A stretch of 64,000 nucleotides of DNA from Zychaea mexicana (taxonomy: Eukaryota > Mucoromycota > Mucoromycetes > Mucorales > Lichtheimiaceae): positions 579,815 through 643,814 of the forward strand of contig NW_026516674.1 in assembly GCF_025766255.1 (NCBI RefSeq). Direction: 5' to 3'. A program made the position numbers and the translations under genes. Within the stretch, counting starts at the first letter, position 1. The number at the start of each line of letters is the position of its first letter. The notes beneath the pieces were generated by a model. The model was not told the DNA's origin. It saw only the letters and a program-made list of their open reading frames with translations, and ran no database searches. Below, piece by piece: positions 11,974 to 25,316 of this stretch.

Positions 11974-12740
11974 GTTTAAATCATGATTTGTATTAGTTCA
12001 TACGCATCCATTTACATCCACATTCCCCATCTTATCCTATATTTCTTCTGTACACATTCTCCTAGAAAACATATCATTAGAGCATATATACTCCATTCGC
12101 TTCAAAGTCAAAGGATTTTCTTTGTATGAGCCGGTAGGCAGTAGCCTTTTTTTTAATGTGTTTCTTTCTCACACACACATTCTCTTCAATTTTCTTCCTC
12201 CACACTAGAAGATTTCAATAAACGGTACATGATTGACACCCATTAATGCACTGTTATGTGTTTTTTGAATGAAAGAGTAGAACGAGACAAACAGCGAGAC
12301 ACAGCAAAGGCAAAAGGCTCGCTGTACTATGTGAGAATCTCTGCAGCACCTGGCTTAAATCAACCAGTCGATATTTTAAAAGATCTGATACTTCGCTAAA
12401 ATAGAATAGCAATAGCACGATGGTTGGAAGATGGATTGCTAATTCGAATGCTGCTATAATAGGATTTGGCATGACTGTTGGAGGTGCTCATTTTACTATA
12501 TTTTTCTCACGACTAAAGCTTCTTTGAGTGGCTAAGATGTCGTATATCTTTGCCGGATGGTATACTCACTGTGGAAATATACCATACTATCGAACAAAAA
12601 TAAGCAACTCAGCGATGCATAGAAGATGGATAAAATACAGATAATGTTTTGATTGACATGTATGTTGTATAAGTATATATTTACATCCAGTTATTATGAT
12701 TCAAGGGGAGGGGAAATCTAAACAATTCTATTTTACGTAT
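11974..12740. other. Convergent intergenic region
   Basis: This lies between the 3' ends of pdxT (+) and the acyl-CoA synthetase gene (-). It is AT-rich with a poly-T run and a CACACACA run near 12140-12180. A 72-codon hydrophobic ORF on the minus strand (12254-12472) has no supporting context. Otherwise I see only transcript ends. Confidence 0.4.
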
Positions 12741-14895
12741 TTATAATTTAGCCTTAGCCTGGGCAGCGTCTTCCTTCTTTGCCATCTCGCGAACCTGTCG
12801 GCGCATGATTTTACCGCTGCCATTCTTGGGGACTTGGTCGATGAAACGCACACCACCCCGCAAACGCTTGTAGTTGGTGACATTCTTGGCCACATAGTCA
12901 CTAATTTTCTGGACGAAAGCATCATCAGCTTTAACACCAGCTTGAGGAACAACGTAAGCACGGGGTAATTCGGTGGCCTGGGCAGTGTCGAACACGCCAA
13001 TGACACAGCAGTCAGCAACTTCAGGCAAGCCCAACAAAAGAGCTTCGAGTTCAGCGGGAGCAACCTGGAAACCCTTGAACTTGATCAATTCCTTTAAACG
13101 GTCGGTAATGAAGAATTCTTGGGCCTTGCTATCAAAACGGCACACATCTCCCGTTCTCATCCAGCCGTCCTCAGCGAAAGTTTCAGCATTGGCCTTGGGG
13201 TTGTTCAAATAGCCCTTCATAATAGAGGGACCTCTGTAGTCGGGGAAAAAACGAGCCATCCATTAGAATCAATGCATTTTTCCCGATAAATACCAGCCAG
13301 AAGTTACTTTTCTCACCTCATCAAAAGTTCACCTTCTTGATCAGGACCAAGTTCTACATGCACAAATAAATGAATCCGGAATTGAGTCAAAAGGGTTTAT
13401 AGCAGAACTTTTCACCGCACAATCTCGATCGCTTACCCTTTCCAGATACGACGTCGACAATCTTGCACTCGTGGTTCGGGCAAAGTACACCGATAGAGCC
13501 GGCTACACCACCAGTAGACTTTTGAGTGATAACGCCACTGGTCGTTTCGGTCATACCGTAACTATAGCAACCAGTCAGTAAAACAAGCAACCATGTCTTA
13601 ACTCCTGTATCTCCCATGACAACTACGTTACCCTTGTTTTAAAAGAGCGGGCATGCGTTGGGCAAGTGCGTCAATGTGTTCCTTGCCAAGGGGGGCAGCA
13701 CCGCAGCCCAAAAGACGGACGCTGGACAAGTCGTACTTGGTAACGATAGGATGCTTGGCCAGAGCAACAGCTAGAATAGATGAGTTCAGACCAGTCAGTA
13801 CGCGAAGAGGTCTCTTCTATTTGCTTTCCCAATATACATACCAACTGGTGGAACAATGCTAGCAAGCGTAATTTTGTACTTTTCGATCAGTTCGCAGAAC
13901 ATCTGGATCTCGAAGCGGGGAATAACCACAACAGGTGTGACAGCATAGAACGCATTGAGGCACAAGACGGTCAAACCAAAGATGTGGAAGAAGGGCAAGA
14001 AGCCCAACACAACGTCGTCAAATTCTTCCTCATTATCTTCCTTCATGCCCATCATGAGAAGAGTTTGTGAGACAAAGTTTTCATGGGTCAACATGACACC
14101 CTTAGCCAAACCAGTGGTGCCACTGGAATAGCAGATGAATGCGACATCTTCCTTGCTGTTGATGCCCTTGAAAGGAGGAAGGATCTGGCGCTCGCCGAGC
14201 AGCGAATACACGGATTTGTAGCCATCGACTTCCTTCTCACCATACAAAAAGATGCGGTCCTTGGGGATGCCTACTTTGGCGCACACCTTGGTGAGGACAG
14301 GCAGCAGCTCAGGAACAGTAACGAGAGCCTTGGCACCCGAGTTTGAGATCTGGTGGTGGAACTCAGCTATTATGGGGAAGGAGAGACAAAAAGCGGGATG
14401 GTTAATTGGGGTTCTAAGCGCGGGTTTTTCTGACTTTATTGGTGCACGTCTTACCTTCAGTGTACGCAGGGTTTCTAAAATATCGTACCCAATCGCAGTT
14501 AGAAAAATTTGGGACCTGATATCAACCACTGTGAAAGATTTTTCCTTCTTGTCTCTTTTTAATGGATGGAGTAGATTGCTAACTTACCCAGGAGTGACGG
14601 TGACATTGGCACCGAGTAAAGAGAGGTATACTACGATGTGATCGTACTGGTTGGGAGCAAAGGACGCCACGATATCGCCCTTCTTCAAGCCGACCTTGTC
14701 TTGCCATCCGGCAGCCATGCGGCTAGCCAGATTTTTAACTTGGGAGAACGTCAACGAACGGCCGGAAGGACCATCTATCACGACCTTGCGATCCTGAGGA
14801 TGTGCGGTATTGTATTCGTTTTCCGAGAGGAGGAACGAGTAGACATCAATGTCGGGTAAAGGGATAGGAGCGTATGAGGACTTGAAGACAACCAT
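12741..14895 (-). CDS. 4-coumarate-CoA ligase-like acyl-CoA synthetase with peroxisomal AKL tail
   Basis: This is an adenylate-forming enzyme (ANL superfamily) that would activate a carboxylic acid to its CoA thioester using ATP. The start is ATG 14895 and the stop codon lies at 12741-12743, with several short introns; for example, 14440-14460 holds a short exon reading GNPAYTEA. Motifs in order are the AMP-binding loop [74 protein letters not shown] and the C-terminal catalytic lysine in NGSGKIMRR. The protein ends in AKAKL; the last three residues, AKL, fit the PTS1 import signal, so I infer a peroxisomal matrix enzyme. The substrate (medium-chain fatty acid, aromatic acid or other) cannot be read from sequence. 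Family membership is secure. Confidence 0.9.
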
Positions 14896-15977
14896 TATTT
14901 GTGAATGAAGGATGGATTGGAAAGGAGAAGGGAAATAGTGACATTTTGTGGGGAAGCCCTCATAACCTTTTTATTAAGTGGAGTGGGAATATGAGTTACA
15001 TAATTTTCTTCAGTGTCATTCGCTGTTGCAAGCGGTAGAAACATTTTCCGAAATTGCTTACCTGATCCTCTTTGCCATGTTCATGAAGCTGCTAACCTTA
15101 TACTTTGCTTCGTGTCCATATCGCAAAAGGCACGTTACAGTGAGAGGGTAAAGCTGCCCTCTTCCTTCTTAAGAGGTCGCAGCATATGCGTGAACTGCAC
15201 CCTGATGTGCTATATCAGCAATGCTGTTCTTCGTTTACATAGAGAATACGCTCGCTTCAGTTTTTTTCCGTCGTCCGCAAGAACACATTTCCGTTTGATA
15301 TGAATTTGTAATGCTTTGTGGCGGACTCCACATGTATAATGACTATGACGTATAACTAGCCTAACCTCGTGGGGCTTACGATCTCTGAGATTTGAATCTC
15401 AAGTAAAGTCCTTCAGTATCATCAGAAACTAGATCATCTCGTCCGTGGAGGCAATCTGAAAAACGATCGGGTAATCGCGTTCGAGAAGCTTGCCCAAGCA
15501 CTAAACCCAAGCGCCAAAGTCGCGTACTAAGCTTTTTTATTTGCATCCAAATCGGGAAGGAGAGTGAGAGAATAGACTCTTGGGTGAGAATTGACAACGG
15601 CCATCTTCAACCAAGTTCGGATCATCTCCAAAAAAAGCTACACTCCAGAGCGTGCGACTATGGAGTCACACACATCCACGTCCGTTCCTGAGCTTCCAGA
15701 TGTTTGCAGCTCCAATCTTGGGAATTCAATTTGTGTAACGGAGTGAATAATCGAAATATGCCAACCGCGTCAAGGGTCGTCGAGATCCAAATCAGGCAAT
15801 ATGCGCTGCATCTCGTTCATGCATACCAGACTGGACCGGTATACATCATCTTGATATGTTATCGCGCACCCCCTTTCACATATACGCTTATATTATTGAA
15901 CGGCTTTCGATGCCTTCTCTTATCCCTTCCTTCCTTTATTTTTCTCATATCTGCGTATTACAGGATATCCACCGGCC
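14896..15977. promoter_or_regulatory. Divergent intergenic region
   Basis: Upstream DNA of both the acyl-CoA synthetase gene (-) and the Vrg4 gene (+), so it should carry two promoters. A 7-bp-stem hairpin (TGAGATT, then AATCTCA) lies near 15388-15404. I tested it as a tRNA T-arm and the pairing fails. Open frames inside (for example 15013-15303) have no recognisable content. Confidence 0.4.
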
Positions 15978-17477
15978 ATGGCACAATCCACAGAAAAGAA
16001 GGATATATGCCTGTTGGCCGTCAACACGTCTGATGACAATGCCAATTCACCCTCTTCACCGCCGCACCCCGCTGTTGTTCCATCACGGCACGTTAACTTG
16101 CCGCCCTTTGTGCAGGCAAGCTTGCCTATTTTCAGCTATTGTACTGCCAGCATTGTCATGACGGTAACGAACAAGTATGTCGTTAGCGGCGACTTTAACA
16201 TGGTGTTTTTGCTCTTGACTGTTCAGGTATAAATTCAGGACTATGGCTCATCGGGGCCCTATGTTTCTTCTACTCTTTCGTATGGCAAGCATGTATTGAT
16301 TTCAATGCATATTAGAGTGTTGTCACTGTTGCGTTTTTGCAAGTGTTCAAATTCCTCAATTTGATCAAGTTTCGCGAATTCAATGTGGATGAGGCCAAGA
16401 AATGGTTTCCCATCACGATCTTTTTGGTGGCTATGATTTACACCGGTTCCAAGGCTCTGCAGTTCTTGCCCATCCCTGTGTATACGATCTTCAAGAATCT
16501 GACCATTATTTTGATTGCATATGGAGAAGTTATCTGGTTTGGTGGAAACGTCACCGGCATGATGATGACCTCGTTTATTTTGATGGTACGTACATTCGCT
16601 CTCTGTTGGCATGAGTTCCATCATCTTGCAAAAAACTAATCACCATAGCTTTGTTTCTTCTTTCCCTCGATATCTTGAAGACGTTCTCTTCGGTTATTGC
16701 AGGTTGGAGTGATGTGTCTGATGCCATTTCATCAATGTCCAACATGTATTATACCCAGAGAACCCCCGGTGTACCTCTTGTAGGCTACTTTTGGATGCTT
16801 TTCAACTGCTTCTCATCAGCCTCTTTTGTTTTGTACATGCGCAAGCGAATCAAGTTGACGAATTTCAAGGATTTTGATACTGTCTATTACAACAACTTGC
16901 TTTCCATTCCACTATTGTTGCTGCCTAGTTTGGCTCTTGAAGATTGGTCTGTCAGTAACTTTGAAGTGAATTTGTAAGTGAAGATGAAAGCATTTGAAAG
17001 TCTTTGTCGTGTAGACTCTGTGACTAATTTAGTGTACATTAGCCCCGTGGAACAACGACAAGCGCGCGTTTGGGCAATGGTATTTTCTGGAGCATCCGCT
17101 TTTGGAATGTCTTATGCGTCCGCATGGTGTGTCAGAACCACCTCGTCGACGACATACTCCATGGTCGGCTCACTAAACAAGCTCCCAATTGCTATCTCTG
17201 GAATCGTTTTCTTTGGTGACCCAGCTACATTTGCCAATGTGTCGGCTATTATGATTGGTAGGTCCTTGACATGTTCGAGCTTTTTACCCTTTCACCTAAG
17301 ATCATCGCGAAAGAAAATACTGACATTTCAATGCTCCTTTTTAAAGGCTTCACTGCTGGCCTTGTTTATTCGTATGCCAAGGCTTTTCCTAGTAAATCGG
17401 ATCCCAAGGTGTCTTCAGCATCCAGCCAAAGTTATTCAGATGCTACAAAGTATGACGAAAAGAAGGACAGCTTGTAA
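15978..17477 (+). CDS. GDP-mannose transporter, Vrg4 family
   Basis: Five exons: 15978-16226, 16316-16585, 16681-16973, 17043-17257 and 17347-17477, giving 385 residues. This is a Golgi membrane antiporter that brings GDP-mannose into the lumen in exchange for GMP, feeding glycoprotein and cell-wall mannosylation. The protein is a multi-span member of the drug/metabolite transporter superfamily. Marker segments are [14 protein letters not shown] in the first span, the [14 protein letters not shown] region, [17 protein letters not shown], and the substrate-binding motif [12 protein letters not shown] (GALNK in yeast Vrg4). The soluble N-terminus is about 50 residues and Pro/Ser-rich. The C-terminus is hydrophilic and ends in KKDSL. 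Splice junctions restore the expected order at [14 protein letters not shown] and NF/PVEQRQ. Confidence 0.93.
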
Positions 17478-17782
17478 TTCTCATCATACAATCTAGCTTG
17501 GCATTCTCTTTGCATTTTTTTCTTATTGCACGCATCACGCTCTACGGAGGCTGAGATTAATGCTCTTTTAAAAACCAATACATCATTATCCTCTCACAAA
17601 GAACTTCCAAATCTCCAAAGTAACGTTAGGTGGATAGAAATAGTTGGTATGTATTTTAAACGACGTTGATATATGTGTACTCTCATACGTATCTGGGAAA
17701 CCGAACAAAGCTGGCAGCTGGGCTATAAAAATTGCCAGAAATGCCAAAAGAGTTCCCTTCCATATTCTACTGATGATGACAA
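17478..17782. other. Convergent intergenic region
   Basis: A 305-bp spacer between the 3' ends of the Vrg4 gene and the Rab gene. It is T-rich near the Vrg4 stop, and no feature beyond transcript ends is visible. Confidence 0.4.
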
Positions 17783-19192
<1,410 letters not shown>

Positions 19193-20220
19193 GTGGAGAG
19201 AGAAGAAAGTAAAAGCTACTGCTGCTGTTGTTGTTGCTGCACTGAATCACGAGGAACACAAACGGGCTTTTTGGTGCTTCCCTAATTTGCGGCATTTTGT
19301 GCCTTGCATTACATGATGGTCACTGCAACAGAAACTCGGAATTTCATGCATAATTGTTATGGTTTGCAATATTCTATTTGATGTCAAATGCTGCCCATAG
19401 TCGAGTCCATACATCATACTTCTGTTAGGCTCATCATACGATTGTTTTTTTGAGTTAACGGCTTCTGTTTTTGCTTAAAGATACAGATCGTTATGTAGTG
19501 AAGCATAGGTGTAGGTGTGTGCTTGTTTTGAACGTTTGTTGATAAACAAAGTCTGCCCCTCCTGCACAGTATACCTAACTCATAGCGATGGAAAGTATCT
19601 CGTATAATTTTGGCTTTTGCATTGTTACCTCCGCAACAAGGACAAGTACGAAAGTCTGTAATCAGAGTAGAAAAAAGGCAGATTCGCGTTACCGTTCTTA
19701 ACAAGCGTTTTTTGCGTGTGTCTTTTTCAATAGAAAAAGGAGTCACATGCTAATGTACGCAGTAAAGACCTTTTTGTTAGAGACTTTTTAAGATGATGAA
19801 TATCAAAATTCACACGTTATAAACCACGATTCCATTGATATAGTGTTCATAGTAAGTGGTTTTTCAATTTACACAAAACGTTTTTCCGTGGCCCTTTATA
19901 ATGAAATATGAGTATTATTGTAGTGGTATATGAGAGAGATGAAACGTACATGTCACGTTCTGAACGAGTCTTAGACTACAACAAGAGCTCTACTGTAAGT
20001 CTGCTATCATTAGTGACGCATAATAACATATAAATATAAACAGCCGTCAAAAAGAAAGCTTGACACGAAACACCCCTCTGCGAGAAAACGTTCCTTTCCA
20101 TGGTTTTATTTTACGAGAGAGGACATATCAGTAACCCGATTATGTTGCAGCACCTAACAAAGTAAAAATATAAATACTGAGAATTTTAGTGTCGTCTTTT
20201 TCTCCAATTTGATAATTCTC
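19193..20220. promoter_or_regulatory. Divergent intergenic region
   Basis: Upstream DNA of the Rab gene (-) and the CoA-transferase gene (+). A CTG/TTG triplet run lies close to the Rab start (19215-19240). A 110-codon minus-strand frame (19414-19746) has no recognisable content. No RNA gene was recognised. Confidence 0.4.
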
Positions 20221-22203
20221 ATGCTAGCAAACGCAGAACAGACATCCGCTTCCTCTCAAAAGTACGCAGTTCCTGAAGAAGCACGACGCTTATTGAAGCT
20301 TCTGATCAGAAAAAATCCAGCACTACAAATCCCGGAGAAGTTCGTGGACAGTAACATACATTTTAAAGGTGATGCTCTTCCTGCATTACCTGGCGGCCTT
20401 AAATCGGGTGCTTTCAGTGCTGCATGCTCTGCAGCATTTGGCGCTGTCGCTGATCAAATCGCACAAGATCGATACGGGTACTTATTACAGCAATAAACGA
20501 CTCGACGTGGAGTATTTTCATTTTAACTCCTTCTTTACGGTGCATACAAATGCTTAAACTATATCTTTAGAGGCGAGGCCAGCAATATCACCATCGATAC
20601 CGATCACGCAGGATACTTTTTAGCATCTCCTCTACTTTGCAAATACGAAAACGAAGCACCTGATTGGGAAAATACGGATCTACGAAGCAAGCCCTTATAT
20701 GCATGTGCCACGGGTATTTATCCCACCAAAGATGGGCGTTGGTTTCAACTACATGGTGACTTGGATTGTATCCCAATGCTCCAAAATGTGGGAATTCTCA
20801 ACAGCCCGGATGATACATCGACTCTTGAAGAAGCACGAGAAATATACTCGCAATGGACAATGCTGCACAATGCTGATGAATTGGAGGCAATGATGGTGAA
20901 ATACCGTCACAGCGGCAGTAAATGCTATAAGCCCGAAGAATGGCTTGCAACCGACATGGTACACGACAGCTTTTTCGTATCAAAACTATCCTGGCAGCTT
21001 CACTGAGTCATATATTTTAAAAGGGAAAAGCATTAGCGGATAAGCCATTGTGCGATGTCCGTCAACTTACACCGCCTGAAAATCCAACACCGTATCCTTC
21101 CGCTAGCAAAAAGCGAATCTTAGAAGGAATCAAAGTTGTAGAAATGGGTAAAGAGCAAGATTGAAAACCTTAAAAACCATTACTGTAATACACCTCCACC
21201 ATGTATACTAAGCGTATTACCAATACATATAGTTCGTATTATTGCCGGTCCCGTAATTGGAAAAACCTTAGCCGAACTTGGTGCCCAAGTGATCAGAGTC
21301 AATCCACCTCACTTGCGCGACCTCACATGGCTGCAGCATACATTAACAGCTGGTTCACACACAGTCTCTCTAGACGCACGACAGCCTAAACAGAAGGCTC
21401 AACTCGAAGAACTAATCGCTCAAGCTGATGTATTTATTGATGGATACCGCCCGGGGTCGCTAGAGCGCCTTGGCTTTGGCAAGCAACGTGTGATGGAGCT
21501 GGCGGGTCGCAATATTATCTATGTCGATGAGAGCTGTTACGGAGTCGAAGGTGACTGATTATATAAAATAGAACGCAATTCGTAATATTCAATTTTCTTT
21601 TTTTGCATAGATAAAAATTAGTATTAACCGAAATTTCGTTACTATCTGTTTTCGGTACTAGGGCCATATTCTGGAAGACCTGGCTGGCAACAAATTGCAG
21701 ATGCAGCAAGCGGTGTTTCTGTTGTTCAAGCACAGACCCTGGGCATGGATAATCACGCTTTACTTCCACCTTTACCGATCACTGACCTTCTCACTGGCGT
21801 ACTAGGTGCTACTAGCACCCTTTGTGCTCTTCGCGACCGTGCCAGAAAAGGTGGAAGCTATCGAGTAGTAGCATCGCTAACGGCATTGGATATGTTTTTC
21901 ATATCGGAAGAAGTGGGAATCTATCCGTCTGAGATTGTGCAGAAGGTCGAGCAAACATTCGGTTTTGGAGTCATCCAAGCCTCAGACCATGTCCGTACAT
22001 TAGCTGCAAGAATCACCAAGGCATGGAAACTGAGGCGCCCGGACCACATGGATTTCGAAGGACGATTCTTTGCTGGATTCGATAACGGACCGTTTGGTCG
22101 CATGAAAATCGTTGCACCAGTTGCTCAACTGGACAAATATCCATCCAAGTGGGATGCCTCACCAAGACCATATGGATATGATCAACCCACATTTCTTTAT
22201 TGA
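20221..22203 (+). CDS. Family III CoA-transferase (CaiB/BaiF type)
   Basis: Five exons: 20221-20477, 20571-20958, 21024-21147, 21233-21550 and 21662-22203, giving 542 residues. Family III enzymes move CoA between carboxylic acids. Visible are the first half (DHAGYFLASPLLC, GRWFQLHGD and EEWLATDM), then the start of a second lobe (RILEGIKVVEMVRIIAGP). After that come GKTLAELGAQVIRV, ADVFIDGYRPGSLERLGF and GPYSGRPGWQQIADAASGV. The typical catalytic Asp lies near the DVFIDGYRPG block, or at the family's usual lobe position; I cannot fix it by eye. The two-lobe length matches fungal CaiB/BaiF proteins of unknown substrate. The start is the first ATG at 20221 (MLANAEQTSAS). Exon joins restore conserved blocks without frame problems. 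Confidence 0.85.
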
Positions 22204-22491
22204 TAGCTCCTTTGTTTTTCCGGATTACGAGAATAAAAATATCTGCTAGCTACTATAAGTTAGAAGGGAAAAGAGGTGGTATGAATGTATAGAATTAGAA
22301 GATTCAAGTTAAATTTTTCTTTTGAACAAGAAATGTCTATACTACATAGGTAACTAGAAAAACAATCGTCAAGAAGATGAACAAGTTACAGTGCAAACAC
22401 TCACTGTTGTTATTGTTGTTGCGACAACAACAGCATAGCATCAAGGGTGTAAAGTACAAGTGAAAAGTAAGAAACAGAAAAATGAGGGCAA

Positions 22492-24454
22492 TTAGGAGTA
22501 CTGGCCAATCTTTTCGTTTATATTTTCAGCACCACTTATTGTAGTGTTTCTTTCATACTCGGCTAACTCCTTCTTGGCTGCATCTACATCGATAAAAAGA
22601 ACAATAATTGTGGCCAATGCAAATAAGCCGAGTACAAAAGGCCAGCCCATCCAAACGCTTGAAGAAGACTCTGAGATAGCACCAACAACCACAGGTCCGA
22701 TCCAGCTAATAAAGAACATAGACATACATCATTTGCTGTAATAAGTACCTTGATCAATTTTTCTTTTTTTAAAACACGAATATATCTCCAAAGGTAACTT
22801 ACGAAGAAGCTTTGTTTACAACGCCAAACAAACCGAAAAACAGATTTTCCTTTCCCTTTGGAACTAGTTCCGCTAGCATGGTTTGTTGCCATGCCCAAAT
22901 GGGTGCAGTGAACAAGCCGGACCAAGCAGCTAGGGCCCAAAGCTCCCACGTTGTCTAATGAAAATAGGATCTTTAGGATAAACTGATCTTTTCAATTCAC
23001 ATAATGCATGGTGAATTAAATGACATAACTACCTTTAAGCCAAAGTTATCCATGCCGATACCAAAGCAGCCCCACAGTGGGACAACCGAGGTCAAAACAA
23101 CAATAATCAAAAGATTCGTTTTAGTCTTGATGTTGAAGGTTTTAGAAAGGCACAGAAACAATACACAGCCGACGATGGATGTGGTGGACGTAACAAGGCC
23201 CAATAGCGTAACCTGCAGCGCAGAAAAGTTGGTCACCTCGGCAGTAATGATCGAAGTCATTTGATTGATAGTCGATACTGCGTCTGAGAACATAAAGTAT
23301 GAAAAGATATACATGAAAAGGTATCGTAGTTTTCTTGCTTCCCTATACAGTAATACTGAATGTTAGACAACGGATGACGAGCAGTAATGATAATCACTGT
23401 TGTTGTTGTTGTTGTAAACTTACTTGACCGCTTGGATGATGGACTTCCATCCAATGGTCCAATGGTTTTCTCCTGGCGGTAAGGGGGGACCTCGTCTGCC
23501 GGATGGCTGAAACATAAAGTAAGGGATCGCGTTGAGAACCCAAAATGCACCACACACAGCTGTACCGATGAAATTATATATTGGTGCGTCGCCTAGTATG
23601 TTTTCCGGATACCAAGGAGTAAACGCTGCACCCGACAGTGCCACTGTAAGGATCAGAAATCCAATATTAGACCAGGTAGTAGAAATGGCAGAGACGTGGT
23701 TGCGCCAGCGCTCCACCACGGCCTGCGTTTCTTGGAACGACATTTGCGCGCTTGTGCGTGCTTGACGTACAACTGGCAGATTATCACTCAATATAGGGAA
23801 TGCAGCGCCATAAAACACGAGCGTGGTACCATATGATATCAAGCCCACCACATAAATCGCCATCATGGCGTTCCAATGGCTCCCGTCATCATTAATGAGC
23901 GCCACAGGAGCAATCTGTGTTGCACAAGCAATGACGGTTGCTGTCAATAAAATATATCGGTTCCATCGGCCATAGTCCGCCAGACTGCCGAACGTGGTAA
24001 ACAGTAAGAACTGGATCGAGAACGAGATTGACTGCACGTAGAGCGTCATGGATGCGACAGGGACAGAGCCGGATGCATTGGCCCAAGGGACGTTGCATGG
24101 TGCCATTGCGTTCTTTACGTCACAGGGGCCTCCTGTTTCCGGATTAAAGCCGCCGCGATAAGCAAGGTATTGGAGGATCGTCGGCATATAACTGAATATG
24201 GTGTAACCATTGTTCTTTTACCGGGAATATTATACAAAATAAGAGGTTGCATTTTCTGTTAGGATTCAACAAAGAAGAGAGAGAGAGAAAGCACACAAAC
24301 TTACTCCATTGTAGTAGAGGTAGTATCCCCAGAGTTCCCTTTTTGTGGTTGGCGGTTGCTCGTTTACTACAGCAGCTTTGGTGGGATCTTCATTATCACC
24401 TTCTTTTGAATGGACAGCAAAGGGATCAGCAAATAAATGTTCGCGCAATGACAT
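22492..24454 (-). CDS. Atg22-like vacuolar membrane permease (MFS)
   Basis: Reads on the minus strand from ATG 24454 to a stop at 22492-22494, with several introns. It is a polytopic membrane protein of the Atg22 branch of the major facilitator superfamily, known in yeast for export of amino acids from the vacuole after autophagic breakdown. Markers are KRELWGYYLYYNG near residue 40, MPTILQYLAYRGG, a lumenal loop with Cys residues (GGPCDVKNAMAPCNVPWAN), GSLADYGRWNRYIL, the loop RRGPPLPPGENHWTIGW, and the late segment WAWQQTMLAELVPKGKENLF. The last of these is typical of the family. The N-terminal 45 residues and C-terminal 25 residues are hydrophilic. The SNX4/Atg24 gene follows on the same strand, about 0.9 kb away. 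A divergent Atg22 paralogue with another substrate is possible. Confidence 0.85.
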
Positions 24455-25316
24455 GGTAATAAAGGGATGAAAGGAAGTCAATGAAGGAAGGGAACAAAGA
24501 AAGGTTGCTGCTGCTGCTACTTCTTCTGTGAAGTAAAAAGAACAAAACACCCGAGCTTGTTTTTGGTCACATACCTTTTTTATAGATATTATACCGGTGT
24601 AAGGGGGGTGGGGTTGCAAACCGATTCAATGAACAGCAGCGCTGTTGTTGATAGCCCAAAAATATCCGTTTTGTTGCCATGCACACAAGCAATCCAAATG
24701 TCAACAGCAGCGTCTTGCCAGATAATGTTGTCTTGGTAACATACGAACTAACCTTCTTCTCTCGTACCCATCCTCATTTGTATAAAAGCAACGGTTTTGT
24801 TGCAAGCTTAAGCAGCGGAAAAGGCAAAAAGTGACGCTTCTACCAACGCGATCTGTCGGATCACCCCTATTTTAATTACCAATAAGTATATATCATTATG
24901 GTACATGCATACGTGTCGTTAACCACAGGTAATTAAGACTGATGATATGCTCCTGAATGCCAGCACTGTCACTGGAGGCAACATAATGGATATATACGTC
25001 GCATAGTTTTATGCCTAGTATGCAATTGAACACCGCAAGTGTATAAATAAGAAGCCGGTGATGACAGGGTAGTGTACATATTGAAGGTCGGAATGTACCT
25101 ACCAGCATCAACACGCGGACTCGAACTGGGCCTGGATTGTACAGATACTGATAATGAACAGATGAAAAAATGTATTGTATCAAAGATGCAAATGACGCTA
25201 TTGTGTAATGATAGGATAATAATGACCAATATGATGCTGATGTTTTAAATGCGAGAAAAAAAGAATGGAATGTAAAGATGCGCGCTGAGAGAAAAGGAAA
25301 TGGGGGTATGTGAATG
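24455..25316. other. Intergenic
   Basis: Lies upstream of the Atg22-like gene and downstream of the SNX4 gene, both on the minus strand. CTG triplets occur at 24505-24520, and the remainder is AT-rich. Long open frames here are read-throughs of the triplet repeats. No separate feature was recognised. Confidence 0.4.

Noticed and set aside
12254..12472. Hydrophobic 72-codon minus-strand ORF between two 3' ends
   Set aside because: No family resemblance and no promoter context; AT-rich DNA often gives Leu/Val/Phe-rich frames by chance.
15376..15420. tRNA-like T-arm around GATTCAAATCTC
   Set aside because: The stem does not pair across a 7-nt loop and no A box or acceptor stem was found at the right distance; only a hairpin remains.
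19414..19746. 110-codon minus-strand ORF
   Set aside because: Composition is not protein-like and it lies in the promoter region between two divergent genes.
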